Part shown: positions 7,613 through 15,264 of the stretch, piece by piece
How positions within the stretch are numbered: the first letter of the stretch is position 1
How the letters are laid out: every line of letters starts with the position of its first letter
Assembly: GCA_017860005.1 (NCBI GenBank)
Contig: JAFNAE010000005.1
Span: forward strand, 1 to 35,734
Direction: 5' to 3'
DNA: 35,734 nucleotides
Origin: Acidobacteriota bacterium
Lineage (GTDB): Bacteria > Acidobacteriota > Thermoanaerobaculia > Multivoradales > JAGPDF01
Notes under the pieces: model-generated
The model's input: the letters and a program-made list of their open reading frames with translations, nothing else
Databases searched by the model: none
What the model was told of the DNA's origin: nothing
Program-made: the position numbers and the translations under genes

Positions 7613-8395
7613 ATGCGTCCGATCGGCCGACTCGCTCTCGTGCTCCTGGCAGTGCTCGCCGCCGTGCCTGCCTTCGCCTACACGATCCACCTCAAGGACG
7701 GCTCGCAGATCCTCGCCAAGGAGAAGTACGTCGTGCGCGCCGGCCGCGCCTTCATCAAGCTCCCTTCCGGGACCGTGACCGCGATCGCGATCGACGAGAT
7801 CGACGTGCCGCGCACCGAGCAGGCGAACGTCCAGAACCTGGGCTCCGCGATCCTGATCGAGGACGGCAAGGCGAAAGGCCTGGCCGACGCGACGCCGCCC
7901 CCGAGCGCCGACGCCCAGCTCGCCGACTTGATCCGCAGCGGCTCCGCCAGGGTGCGCGAGATGGCCGCCGCGCCGACCACCGCCGGCGCCGGCAGCGGCG
8001 CCGTGGAGCGCCCGCGCGGATTCTCGGACGTGGCCGCGACGACCTCGGCGGGCGTGCCGCTGCGCGACGCGGCGCTCGGCGCCCAGCTCAGGTCCTTCAT
8101 CGGCGCCCGCGGGCTGCCGGTCGAGGTCGTCCAGGGCTCCTCGGCCCGCCGTCCGATGCTCGTCTACGAGACCGACTCCGAGGGACCGGTCTTCCGCGCC
8201 CTGCTCGCCAGCGCCGCCGCCCTGATCGAGATCCGGAGCCAGGTGCCGGGAGCGCTCGAAGGCGTGGACGTGCTGTGCCGGACCGCGGACGGGAGTCTCG
8301 CCGGGCGCTTCGAGCTCGATCCCCAGCAGGCCGCCGATCTGCTCGCCGGACGGATCGAGATCACCCGCTACTTCGTCGAGAACGTCCTCTTCTAG
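7613..8395 (+). CDS. Exported protein of unknown function
   Basis: A 260-residue protein with a clear signal peptide (residues 1-22, basic start then LALVLLAVLAAVPAFA). The mature part starts YTIHLKDGSQILAKEKY, followed by short beta-like stretches rich in lysine and valine. A low-complexity Ala/Pro/Gly middle (about 85-135) follows, then a second ordered part ending FELDPQQAADLLAGRIEIT and a final VENVLF. I recognise no enzyme motif. The N-terminal part resembles the small beta-rich KDGS modules of exported proteins in this kind of bacterium, but I cannot name a family. The gene is divergent from carA, with a purine-rich ribosome site before the ATG. No cysteines suggest a lipoprotein. Confidence 0.75.
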   Translation: MRPIGRLALVLLAVLAAVPAFAYTIHLKDGSQILAKEKYVVRAGRAFIKLPSGTVTAIAIDEIDVPRTEQANVQNLGSAILIEDGKAKGLADATPPPSADAQLADLIRSGSARVREMAAAPTTAGAGSGAVERPRGFSDVAATTSAGVPLRDAALGAQLRSFIGARGLPVEVVQGSSARRPMLVYETDSEGPVFRALLASAAALIEIRSQVPGALEGVDVLCRTADGSLAGRFELDPQQAADLLAGRIEITRYFVENVLF

Positions 8396-8437
8396 AGACG
8401 CTTCTCCCCGGGCGGCGCGGCCGGACGGCGGACGCGA

Positions 8438-10150
8438 ATGTCCCCTTTCACGCGCGCATTGCGTCCGAGTCAGAGGATGACGATCTCGACTCCGCCCGGC
8501 CGCCCGCCGCGCGGGGACGGCACGCCTGCTGCGGTCCCGCACGCTCGTCCGGGCGAGCGACGCGTGCGCCAGGCGGTCTTCGCCCTGGCCGCGCTGGTCG
8601 CCATCGCGCCGGTCCTGCTCGTGCGCCGTCCGCCGGTCCTCGATCTGGCGCCGCAGGCCGGCCAGGCGCGGCTCCTGCTCGAGACACTCGGCGGCGACGG
8701 CTCGGGGAGCGAGATCGCCTGGCTCGCGCCCAACAAGATCGCCTACCCGCTGCTCGTGCTCGGCTGGCTCGGCGGCGGAGAAGCCTGGGGCGCCCGCCTC
8801 GGCCTGCTCCTGTGCATGGCCGCGGCGCTCGGCGGCATCCACCTCCTGGCGGCGCGCTTCGGCCGCCCGCCCGAGTCCGCGCTCGCGGCCTCGGTCTTCC
8901 TCTTCTCGAGCGCCCTCTACGGCGGGTTCTTCAACTTCGCGATCGGCGGCCTCGCCTTCGCGCTCTGGGCCGCCGAGCTCGAGCGCGACGAGCGCGCCCC
9001 GGTCCGCGCGTGGCGCAGCGCGCCGGTCGCGCTCGCGCTCGGCGCCCTGCTCTGGGTCTCGCACCTGCTCTGGCTGCTCGCCGCCGCGGCGCTCACCGTG
9101 CTCGAGCTCCTCGTGCGCCCGGCCGCGCGCCGGACCCGGCTGCTCCGGCTGGCCGCGCTGGCGCCGTTCCTGGTCGCCGCCGCCGTCTGGCAGGCGACGG
9201 TGGCGGACCCCCAGTGGCGGACCGGCGTGACCTACCGCAGCCCGCCGCTGCTGCGCGCGGTGGATCCCGACTTCCTCCTGCCCGAGCTGCTCGGCGGCGT
9301 GCGCGGCGCCCTCGAGCCGGCGACGCTCGCGGCGCTCGCGGCCTGGTGCGGGGCCGGGCTGGCCTGGCGGCGCGCCGCGGCGCCGGCCGGACGGGTCTCG
9401 CCCGCCCTGGCGCGCATCGGCCTGCTGCTCGCCGCCGCCGCGCTGGTGCTGCCCACCTCCTTCGGACAGACCGCCCAGCTCGCCACCCGCTGGCTGCCCT
9501 GGGCGGCGCTCTGCGCGGTGCTCGCCTGTCCCCCGCCCCCGCTCGCCCGCCGCGCGCGCCTCGCCCTCGCCGGCGCCCTGTTCGCCGCCTTCGTGGCCGT
9601 CACCGCCGCGATCTGGACGCGGGCCGAGCGCGACGAGCTCGCGCACTTCGAGACGGCGCTCGCCGGCGTCCCACCCTCGACGCTCCTGCTCGGCCTCGAT
9701 CTCGAGCGCGAGAGCCGCTGGTTCCGCCGCGCCGCGACGCCCAACCTCCACCACTACGCCGCCCTGGAGCGCGACGCGCGGCTCGCCTTCGGCTTCGACC
9801 AGCTGCCCAGCTCGCTCGTCCTCCGGCGCGGGGCGTCGGAGGACCCCGGCTGGGACTACGGCCGCCCGACCTACCTGTTCAGCCTGCGCGGCGCGCGGCT
9901 GCGGCCGTTCCAACACCTGCTCTTGCACGCGCGGCCGGCGGCGCAAGCCGAGTTCGGCGAGCGCTTTCCGCGCTGGCGCCGGCGCGCCGGCGCCGGCCAT
10001 TGGCTGCTGTGGGAGAACCCGAGCCCGGTGGACGCCCCCGGGCCGGGACGCCGCCGGCCTCAGCTCGGCTCGGACGAGAACGCCTCGGCGGCGGCGTCCA
10101 GGTCGAGCACGGAGGCGACCGTGCGCCCGGTCCGGCGCTCGAAGCGCTGA
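8438..10150 (+). CDS. Polytopic membrane protein of unknown function
   Basis: Up to 570 residues with roughly nine or ten hydrophobic helices between residues about 45 and 400 and a soluble C-terminal part. Landmarks are LAPNKIAYPLLVLGWLGG and GGFFNFAIGGLAFALWAAEL. The overall shape recalls integral-membrane glycosyltransferases of the GT-C type, but I see no diagnostic DD or DE motif in the first loop, so no function is assigned. The start may be ATG at 8438 or ATG at 8477; neither has a strong ribosome site. The last 30 residues are read from DNA that also codes for the C-terminus of the convergent gene at 10060, so the true end overlaps that gene by 91 bases, or the tail is slack sequence. 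Confidence 0.65.
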   Translation: MSPFTRALRPSQRMTISTPPGRPPRGDGTPAAVPHARPGERRVRQAVFALAALVAIAPVLLVRRPPVLDLAPQAGQARLLLETLGGDGSGSEIAWLAPNKIAYPLLVLGWLGGGEAWGARLGLLLCMAAALGGIHLLAARFGRPPESALAASVFLFSSALYGGFFNFAIGGLAFALWAAELERDERAPVRAWRSAPVALALGALLWVSHLLWLLAAAALTVLELLVRPAARRTRLLRLAALAPFLVAAAVWQATVADPQWRTGVTYRSPPLLRAVDPDFLLPELLGGVRGALEPATLAALAAWCGAGLAWRRAAAPAGRVSPALARIGLLLAAAALVLPTSFGQTAQLATRWLPWAALCAVLACPPPPLARRARLALAGALFAAFVAVTAAIWTRAERDELAHFETALAGVPPSTLLLGLDLERESRWFRRAATPNLHHYAALERDARLAFGFDQLPSSLVLRRGASEDPGWDYGRPTYLFSLRGARLRPFQHLLLHARPAAQAEFGERFPRWRRRAGAGHWLLWENPSPVDAPGPGRRRPQLGSDENASAAASRSSTEATVRPVRRSKR

Positions 10151-10401
10151 CGGTACGACTCGACCTCGCCGACCGCCTCGTCGAGATAGATCCGCTCGAC
10201 GCGGAAGAGCGGCACGAACATGGTCGCGAGGCCGAGCGACGGGCTGCCGCGCGAGACCTCGATCATCCACTCCTCGAACATGTCGAGGCTGATGCCGCGG
10301 AAGGTCACACCCACCGGCTCGAGCGCCTCGAGCAGGCCCCAGAACTTCTCGGTCGGGTTGACCAGGTGGACCATGACCAGCGAGCCGGCTCCGAGTCTCA
10401 C
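10060..10401 (-). CDS. Small conserved protein coupled to the epimerase gene
   Basis: A 113-residue soluble protein with the landmark VHLVNPTEKFWGLLEALEP, then GVTFRGISLDMFEEWM, and an acidic end. I know similar short proteins (HLVNPxEKFWG...GVxxRGI) from several GC-rich Gram-negative bacteria, always unannotated. The GTG at 10401 overlaps the epimerase stop as GTGA. An internal ATG at 10374 is possible, but the overlap favours the GTG. It is the last gene of the acd-meaB-mce chain, which suggests a role tied to acyl-CoA metabolism, but nothing in the sequence proves it. Its 3' end overlaps the convergent membrane-protein gene. Confidence 0.75.
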   Translation of the reverse strand: MRLGAGSLVMVHLVNPTEKFWGLLEALEPVGVTFRGISLDMFEEWMIEVSRGSPSLGLATMFVPLFRVERIYLDEAVGEVESYRQRFERRTGRTVASVLDLDAAAEAFSSEPS

Positions 10402-10808
10402 CGCTCCTCCTCGGGCGCCTGCGCGAGCTCGACCAGCACGCCGCCCGCGCTCTTCGGATGCACGAACTGCACGCGGCTGCCGCCGGCGCCCGGGCTCGGC
10501 GCGTCGCGCAGCAGCTCGAAGCCGGCGGCGCGCAGGCGCGCGTCGTCCGCGGCGACGTCGTCGCTGGCCAGGCAGACGTGGTGGAGCCCGGGCCCGCGCC
10601 GGGCGATGAACCTGGCGATCGGGGACTCCGGCGAAGTCGCTTCGAGCAGCTCGATCCGGCTCTCGCCCACGCGCAGCATGGCCACCCGCACGCCCTCCTG
10701 CGCAACTTCCTCGACCTGGTCCACCGCCAGGCCGAGCTCCTCCCAGAAGCGGCGCGCCTCCGCGATCGAGGTCACCGCCAGCCCCAGGTGGTCCAGGCGT
10801 CCGATCAT
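10398..10808 (-). CDS. mce: Methylmalonyl-CoA epimerase
   Basis: A 136-residue vicinal-oxygen-chelate protein that interconverts (2R)- and (2S)-methylmalonyl-CoA. Metal ligands are expected in LDHLGLAV near the start, in GLHHVCLA in the second half and at the glutamate in VLVELAQ near the end; all are present. RIELLEATSPESPIARFIARRG is typical of the family, and the length is normal. The ATG overlaps the meaB stop as ATGA and the TGA overlaps the next start as GTGA. Together with MeaB it belongs to the B12-dependent pathway linking propionyl-CoA to succinyl-CoA. Confidence 0.92.
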   Translation of the reverse strand: MIGRLDHLGLAVTSIAEARRFWEELGLAVDQVEEVAQEGVRVAMLRVGESRIELLEATSPESPIARFIARRGPGLHHVCLASDDVAADDARLRAAGFELLRDAPSPGAGGSRVQFVHPKSAGGVLVELAQAPEEER

Positions 10809-11836
10809 CTCCCCTCCCCGTTCCCCCCGCGCCCTTCCCCATCGCCCCCCGGCTCGGACGCCAGCACGCCGCGGAAGAGCTGGTCCGCGATCGCGTAGGG
10901 ATCCGTGCGCGCCTCGAAGCCCCGAGCGAGCGCGGCGTCCAGACCGGCGCGCTCGCGCGCGGCGGCGAGCACCCGGTCCTTGAGGATCGTTTCGACGCGC
11001 AGGCGCAGCTGCGCGCGTCGCCGTTCGGCCAGGCGGCCGCTCCGCTCCATCCAGGCGCGGTGGCGAGCGATCGCTTCGAGGACCTCGGCGATCCCCTCCG
11101 CGCGCGGGGCGACCGTCTTGAGGATGGGCGGCAGCCAGCTCGTCTCGTCGTGGTCGGCGAGCGAGAGCACGAGCGCCAGGTCGCGGTAGGCGCGGTCCGC
11201 GCCCTCGCGGTCGGACTTGTTGAGCACGAACACGTCGGCGATCTCGAGGATGCCCGCCTTGATCGCCTGGATGTCGTCGCCCAGGCCGGGCACCGCGACC
11301 ACCAGCACCGTGTCCACGCTCTCGACCACGTCCACCTCGTCCTGGCCCACGCCCACGGTCTCGACCAGCACCCAGTCGAAGCCCGCGGCGTCGAGCAGAT
11401 CCACGGCGTCGCGCGTGGCGCGCGCCAGGCCGCCCATGGCGCCGCGCGTCGCCATCGAGCGGATGAAGACCCCCGGGTCGGTGGCCAGGCCCTGCATGCG
11501 GATCCGGTCGCCGAGCAGGGCGCCGCCCGAGAAGGGCGAGGTCGGGTCGACGCACAGGATGCCCACCGTCTCGCCGCGCGCGCGCGCCGCCGCCGCGAGC
11601 CGGTCCACCAGGGTCGACTTGCCCGCGCCCGGTGGTCCGGTGACGCCCACCGTGCGCGCCCGCCCGGTGGCGCCGAACAGGCGCCGCACCAGCTCGGCCT
11701 GCGCCGCACCGCCCGACTCGACCACCGAGATGGCACGCCCCAGGGCACGCGGCTGCCGCTCGGCCAGGCGCGCGACGAGCGCGTCGAGATCCGGCGCGTG
11801 GCGCGCGCCGAGCGCGGCGGGTGCGGCCGGGCTCAT
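10805..11836 (-). CDS. meaB: MeaB/ArgK-family GTPase, chaperone of methylmalonyl-CoA mutase
   Basis: A 343-residue G3E-type GTPase that guards and reloads the adenosylcobalamin-dependent methylmalonyl-CoA mutase. The P-loop is GPPGAGKST (Lys73), followed by VDPTSPFSGGALLGDRIRM, the switch-like ETVGVGQDEVDV and the base-specificity motif NKSD. The C-terminal helical dimerisation arm is present; the last 20 residues are a Gly/Glu-rich tail. Its ATG at 11836 overlaps the acyl-CoA dehydrogenase stop as ATGA, and its own stop overlaps the mce start. The mutase subunits usually found next to meaB are not in this window. Confidence 0.93.
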   Translation of the reverse strand: MSPAAPAALGARHAPDLDALVARLAERQPRALGRAISVVESGGAAQAELVRRLFGATGRARTVGVTGPPGAGKSTLVDRLAAAARARGETVGILCVDPTSPFSGGALLGDRIRMQGLATDPGVFIRSMATRGAMGGLARATRDAVDLLDAAGFDWVLVETVGVGQDEVDVVESVDTVLVVAVPGLGDDIQAIKAGILEIADVFVLNKSDREGADRAYRDLALVLSLADHDETSWLPPILKTVAPRAEGIAEVLEAIARHRAWMERSGRLAERRRAQLRLRVETILKDRVLAAARERAGLDAALARGFEARTDPYAIADQLFRGVLASEPGGDGEGRGGNGEGR

Positions 11837-12978
11837 GCCGAGAGCAGCTGGCGCGCGATCACCAGCCGCTGCACCTCGCTGGTGCCCTCGCCGATGGTGC
11901 AGATCTTGGCGTCGCGGTAGTACTTCTCGGCGCGGTAGTCCTTGACGAAGCCGTAGCCACCGTGGATCTGCACGCCGCGCTCCGCGCAGAAGACCGCGGT
12001 CTCGCCGGTCATCAGCTTGGCCTCCGAGGCCTTGAGCGTGACCTTGCCGGTGCGGTCCATCTCGAGCGCGGCGGCGAGGGTGAGCGCCTCGGCGGCGGCG
12101 ATGCGCGTGGACATCTCGGCCAGGGCGAAGCCGATCGCCTGGAACTGGGCGATGGGACGGCCGAACTGCTCGCGCTCCCTGGCGTACGCGAGCGCCGTCT
12201 CGTAGGCCCCGACCGCGGTGCCGAGGCCGAGCGCGGCGATCGAGATGCGGCCGCCGTCGAGCACCGCCATCGCCTGCCGGAAGCCGTCGCCGGGCGTGCC
12301 GAGCAGCTGGTCGTCCGCGACGAAGCACTCCTCCAGGATCACCTCGGTGGTGTCCGAGGCGCGAATGCCGAGCTTGTTCTCCTTCTTGCCGGCGCGGAAG
12401 CCCGGCGCGCCGCGCTCGACCACGAAGGCCGACATGTTGTGGCCCTTGCGACCGTGCGCGTCGCTGACCGCCATCACGACGCAGACGTCACCCACCGAGC
12501 CGTGCGTGCAGAAGACCTTGGTGCCGTCCAGCACCCAGCCGCCCGGGACCTTGCGCGCCGTGGCGCGCGCCGCGGCGGCGTCCGAGCCCGATCCCGGCTC
12601 GGTCAGGGCCCAGGCCCCGATCCACTCGCCGGTGGCGAGCCGGGGCACCCAGCGCCGCCGCTGCTCCTCGCTGCCGAACTTGAAGATGTGGTTCGTGCAC
12701 AGCGAGTTGTGCGCGGCCACCGAGATGCCCACCGACGGGTCGACCCTCGACAGCTCGGTCACCACCAGCACGTATTCGACGTAGCCCAGGCCCGCGCCGC
12801 CCAGCTCTTCCGGGAAGATCACGCCCAGGAATCCGAGCTCGCCCGCCTTCTTCATGATCGCGAGCGGGTACTTCTGCGCCTCGTCGAGCTCCTCGACGTG
12901 GGGCGAGATCTCCTTCTCGGCGAAGTCGCGCGCCGCTTCCTGGATGGCCTTCTGTTCGGGAGTGAGCGAGAAATCCAA
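11833..12978 (-). CDS. Acyl-CoA dehydrogenase (short- or branched-chain type)
   Basis: A 381-residue FAD enzyme that oxidises acyl-CoA to 2-enoyl-CoA and passes electrons to ETF. Family signatures are GAWALTEPGSGSDA (FAD and substrate site), REQFGRPIAQFQ and the C-terminal IGEGTSEVQRL with catalytic Glu364 at the short-chain (SCAD) position. The TTG at 12978 is the best start because a perfect GAGGAGGT ribosome site lies 6 bases upstream, and it gives LDFSLTPEQ at the N-terminus and the normal SCAD length; the ATG at 13011 would add 11 residues without such a site. The linked meaB and mce suggest a substrate whose breakdown yields propionyl-CoA, such as branched-chain acyl-CoA, but butyryl-CoA is also possible. 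Confidence 0.93.
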   Translation of the reverse strand: MDFSLTPEQKAIQEAARDFAEKEISPHVEELDEAQKYPLAIMKKAGELGFLGVIFPEELGGAGLGYVEYVLVVTELSRVDPSVGISVAAHNSLCTNHIFKFGSEEQRRRWVPRLATGEWIGAWALTEPGSGSDAAAARATARKVPGGWVLDGTKVFCTHGSVGDVCVVMAVSDAHGRKGHNMSAFVVERGAPGFRAGKKENKLGIRASDTTEVILEECFVADDQLLGTPGDGFRQAMAVLDGGRISIAALGLGTAVGAYETALAYAREREQFGRPIAQFQAIGFALAEMSTRIAAAEALTLAAALEMDRTGKVTLKASEAKLMTGETAVFCAERGVQIHGGYGFVKDYRAEKYYRDAKICTIGEGTSEVQRLVIARQLLSA

Positions 12979-12984
12979 GCGGGG

Positions 12985-12992
12985 ACCTCCTC
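12985..12992 (-). promoter_or_regulatory. Strong ribosome binding site deciding a TTG start
   Basis: GAGGAGGT on the minus strand, six bases before the TTG at 12978. It is one of the best Shine-Dalgarno sequences in the window. It moves the acyl-CoA dehydrogenase start inside the longer ATG-initiated frame. Confidence 0.75.
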
Positions 12993-13063
12993 GGGGAGCC
13001 GGCCCCGGCATGCTACCGCGCCGCGGCGCGCGCGGCCAGCGTCGAGCGGTGCCGCGCTCGATC

Positions 13064-13069
13064 TAGAAT
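13064..13069 (+). promoter_or_regulatory. Putative -10 box of the CoA-binding gene
   Basis: TAGAAT, one mismatch from consensus. The predicted +1 is 13076, one base before the ATG at 13077, so the mRNA would be essentially leaderless. It also supports 13077 rather than the in-frame ATG at 13068, which overlaps the box itself. Confidence 0.5.
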
Positions 13070-13076
13070 GTGGCCG

Positions 13077-13523
13077 ATGAAGGCGCGCGGGCGGCGCATC
13101 GAATCCGAGCAGGACCTGGCCGCGATCGTGCGCGCGCTGCGCACGGTCGCGGTGCTGGGGATGAAGGGCGAGGACCGGCCCGACGAGCCGGCGTTCGAGA
13201 TCCCGCGCCTGCTCCAGCAGCGCGGCCTGCGCGTGATCCCGGTCAACCCGAAGCTCGATTCGGCGCTGGGCGAGCGCGCCTGGCCCGACCTCGCCAGCGT
13301 GCCGGAGCGCTTCGACGCGGTGGACGTCTTCCGCCGCGCCGAGCTGATGCCCGAAGTCGCCGACGCGGTGCTCGCGCTCCCGGCAGAGCGCCGGCCGGAG
13401 GTGGTCTGGATGCAGAGCGGGATCCGCCACGAAGCGGCCGCCGCGCGGCTCGCAGCGGCCGGCATCGACGTCGTCGAGGACCGCTGCCTGGGCGTCTACG
13501 CCAGCCGCTACCGGGGACGCTGA
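13077..13523 (+). CDS. CoA-binding (YccU-like) protein
   Basis: About 148 residues forming a single CoA_binding_2 Rossmann domain (PF13380). Signatures are TVAVLGMKGEDRPDEPAFEI near the start, LRVIPVNPKLDSALGE, DAVDVFRRAELMPEVADAVL, VVWMQSGIRHEAA and the last strand VVEDRCLGVYASRY. Such stand-alone domains bind CoA or nucleotide, but their physiological role is unclear. An upstream ATG at 13068 is in frame; I prefer 13077 because the TAGAAT box covers the first. The gene is divergent from the acyl-CoA dehydrogenase operon and is followed after 22 bases by a reductase gene. Confidence 0.88.
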   Translation: MKARGRRIESEQDLAAIVRALRTVAVLGMKGEDRPDEPAFEIPRLLQQRGLRVIPVNPKLDSALGERAWPDLASVPERFDAVDVFRRAELMPEVADAVLALPAERRPEVVWMQSGIRHEAAAARLAAAGIDVVEDRCLGVYASRYRGR

Positions 13524-13545
13524 GGCAGTCCCGCGAGGGTCCCGC

Positions 13546-14067
13546 GTGCGCCGGATCAAGCTCTACACCGCGACCAGCCTGGACGGCTTCCTCGCGCGCC
13601 CGGACGGCGGCATCGACTGGCTGGCGACCGAGGGCGACTACGGCTACGCGCGCTTCTACGACTCGATCGACACGGTGGTGATGGGGCGCCGCACCTACGA
13701 GACCGCGCTCTCCTTCGGCGCCTATCCCTACCCGGACCGGACCGGCTTCGTCTTCTCGCGCGAGCGCGCCGGCACGATCGACGAGAACGTCACGTTCCTC
13801 GCCGAGGACGTCGAGGAGTTCGTGCGCAGCCTGCGCCTGCGCCCGGGGCGGGACGTCTGGCTGGTGGGCGGTGGCGAGCTCGCGCGCGCCTTCTTCGAGA
13901 AGAACCTGATCGACGAGCTCCAGCTCTTCGTGCACCCGCTCCTGCTCGGCGCCGGACTGCCGCTCTTCCTGCCCCGTCCGGGCGACCTGCGCCTGCGCCT
14001 GCTGCGCTGCCGCTCGTGGCCCAACGGGCTGGTCGAGCTCCACTACGAGCGCGAGGGACTGGCCTGA
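13546..14067 (+). CDS. DHFR/RibD C-terminal domain-like reductase
   Basis: A 173-residue protein of the dihydrofolate reductase / RibD_C superfamily (YyaP/YwjB type). Landmarks are KLYTATSLDGFLARPDGGIDWL near the N-terminus, VVMGRRTYET for the NADPH-binding strand-helix, WLVGGGELARAFF for the glycine-rich cofactor motif, and HPLLLGAGLPLF. The substrate is unknown; these proteins are often called dihydrofolate reductase without proof. The GTG start has a GAGGGT ribosome site five bases upstream and lies 22 bases behind the CoA-binding gene, so they probably form an operon. It converges on ychF. Confidence 0.87.
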   Translation: MRRIKLYTATSLDGFLARPDGGIDWLATEGDYGYARFYDSIDTVVMGRRTYETALSFGAYPYPDRTGFVFSRERAGTIDENVTFLAEDVEEFVRSLRLRPGRDVWLVGGGELARAFFEKNLIDELQLFVHPLLLGAGLPLFLPRPGDLRLRLLRCRSWPNGLVELHYEREGLA

Positions 14068-14075
14068 GCCCGTGC

Positions 14076-14090
14076 GGCGGCCGGTCCGCC
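14076..14090. terminator. Possible hairpin between convergent genes
   Basis: GGCGG-CCGGT-CCGCC can form a 5-base-pair stem in the 24-base gap between the reductase gene and ychF. There is no run of T on either side, so a role as a bidirectional terminator is weakly supported. GC-rich DNA produces such stems by chance. Confidence 0.25.
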
Positions 14091-14091
14091 T

Positions 14092-15195
14092 TCAGGCGCT
14101 GTGCCTGAAGTGCAGGACGTCGCCGTCCCCGACCACGTACTCGCGGCCCTCCATGCGGGTCAGTCCCAGCTCGCGGGCATGGGCCCAGGTCCCCGCCCGG
14201 ATCAGGGCCGCCGCCGGCACCGCCTCGGCGCGCACGAAGCCGCGCTCGAAGTCGCTGTGGACGACGCCCGCCGCCCGCTGCGCGGTGGTGCCGGCGGGGA
14301 TCGTCCAGGCGCGCGCCTCTTTCTCGTTGGCGGTGAAGAAGGTGCGCAGGCCGAGCAGGCCGTGGACGGCGCGGATCAGCTGGCCGACGCCCGACTCCTC
14401 GACTCCGAGCGCGGCCAGGTAGTCGCGCGCTTCCCCCTCCGGGAGCTCCGCCAGCTCCGCCTCGATGCGCGCCGAGACCGCCACCGTCGCGGCGTCGCGA
14501 TGCGCCGCGGCCCAGCGCGCGACCTCGGCGACCAGAGGATGCTCCGCCGCGGACGCCAGGTCGCCTTCGGCGAGGTTGCAGGCGAACAGCGTCGGCTTCA
14601 TGGTGAGCAGGGAGAACGAGCGCGCGCGGGCCCGCTCCTCGGGGGTCAGCTCGAGCGTGAGCGCCGGGCGCCCGCCGTCGAGATGGGCGATCAGCCGCGC
14701 GGCGAGCTCGACCTCGGCCCGCGCGCTCCGTTCGCCGCTCTTGGCGTTGCGCTCGAGCCGCTCCTTCTGGCGCGCCATCGAGTCGAGGTCGGCGAGCACC
14801 AGCTCGATCTGGATCGTCTCGATGTCGGAGGTCGGCCGCAGCTCGGCCTCGACGTGGACGACGTCCGGGTCCTCGAAGCAGCGCACGACCTCGACGATGG
14901 CGTCCACCTCGCGGATGTGCGCGAGGAAGCGATTGCCGAGCCCCTCGCCGCGCGAGGCGCCGCGCACCAGGCCCGCGATGTCCACCAGCTCGATCGCCGC
15001 GGGCACGGCGACGGCGCTGCCGGCCAGGCGCGCGAGCGGCTCGAGCCGTGCGTCGGGCACCGTCACCACGCCGACGTTCGGCTCGATGGTGCAGAACGGG
15101 TAGTTCGCGGCCTCCGCCTTGCGCGTGCGGGTCAGGGCGTTGAAGAGCGTCGACTTGCCGACGTTCGGGAGACCGACGATGCCGGCTCGCAGCAT
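14092..15195 (-). CDS. ychF: Redox-regulated ATPase YchF (OLA1 family)
   Basis: A 367-residue Obg-related P-loop protein that prefers ATP and binds ribosomes. The P-loop is GLPNVGKSTLFNALT, G3 is DIAGLVRGASRGEGLGNRFL, and the G4 position reads NLAE instead of NKxD, which explains the ATP preference of the family. A coiled-coil insert follows (about 120-200), and the C-terminal TGS domain contains EARAWTIPAGTTAQRAAGVVHSDFERGF. The length is standard. The ATG at 15195 is preceded by a moderate GAGAG ribosome site. It stands alone and converges on the reductase gene. Confidence 0.97.
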   Translation of the reverse strand: MLRAGIVGLPNVGKSTLFNALTRTRKAEAANYPFCTIEPNVGVVTVPDARLEPLARLAGSAVAVPAAIELVDIAGLVRGASRGEGLGNRFLAHIREVDAIVEVVRCFEDPDVVHVEAELRPTSDIETIQIELVLADLDSMARQKERLERNAKSGERSARAEVELAARLIAHLDGGRPALTLELTPEERARARSFSLLTMKPTLFACNLAEGDLASAAEHPLVAEVARWAAAHRDAATVAVSARIEAELAELPEGEARDYLAALGVEESGVGQLIRAVHGLLGLRTFFTANEKEARAWTIPAGTTAQRAAGVVHSDFERGFVRAEAVPAAALIRAGTWAHARELGLTRMEGREYVVGDGDVLHFRHSA

Positions 15196-15264
15196 GACTT
15201 CACTCTCACGATCGCAGGCGGCGCCCGCCGGCGCGGCCGGGCCGGGCGCGCCCTCGGAAAGGTA

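Noticed and set aside
7580-10705. A long minus-strand open frame opposite the secreted unknown and the membrane protein
   Set aside because: Low-complexity Arg/Glu/Gly translation. The plus strand has a signal peptide and proper membrane helices.
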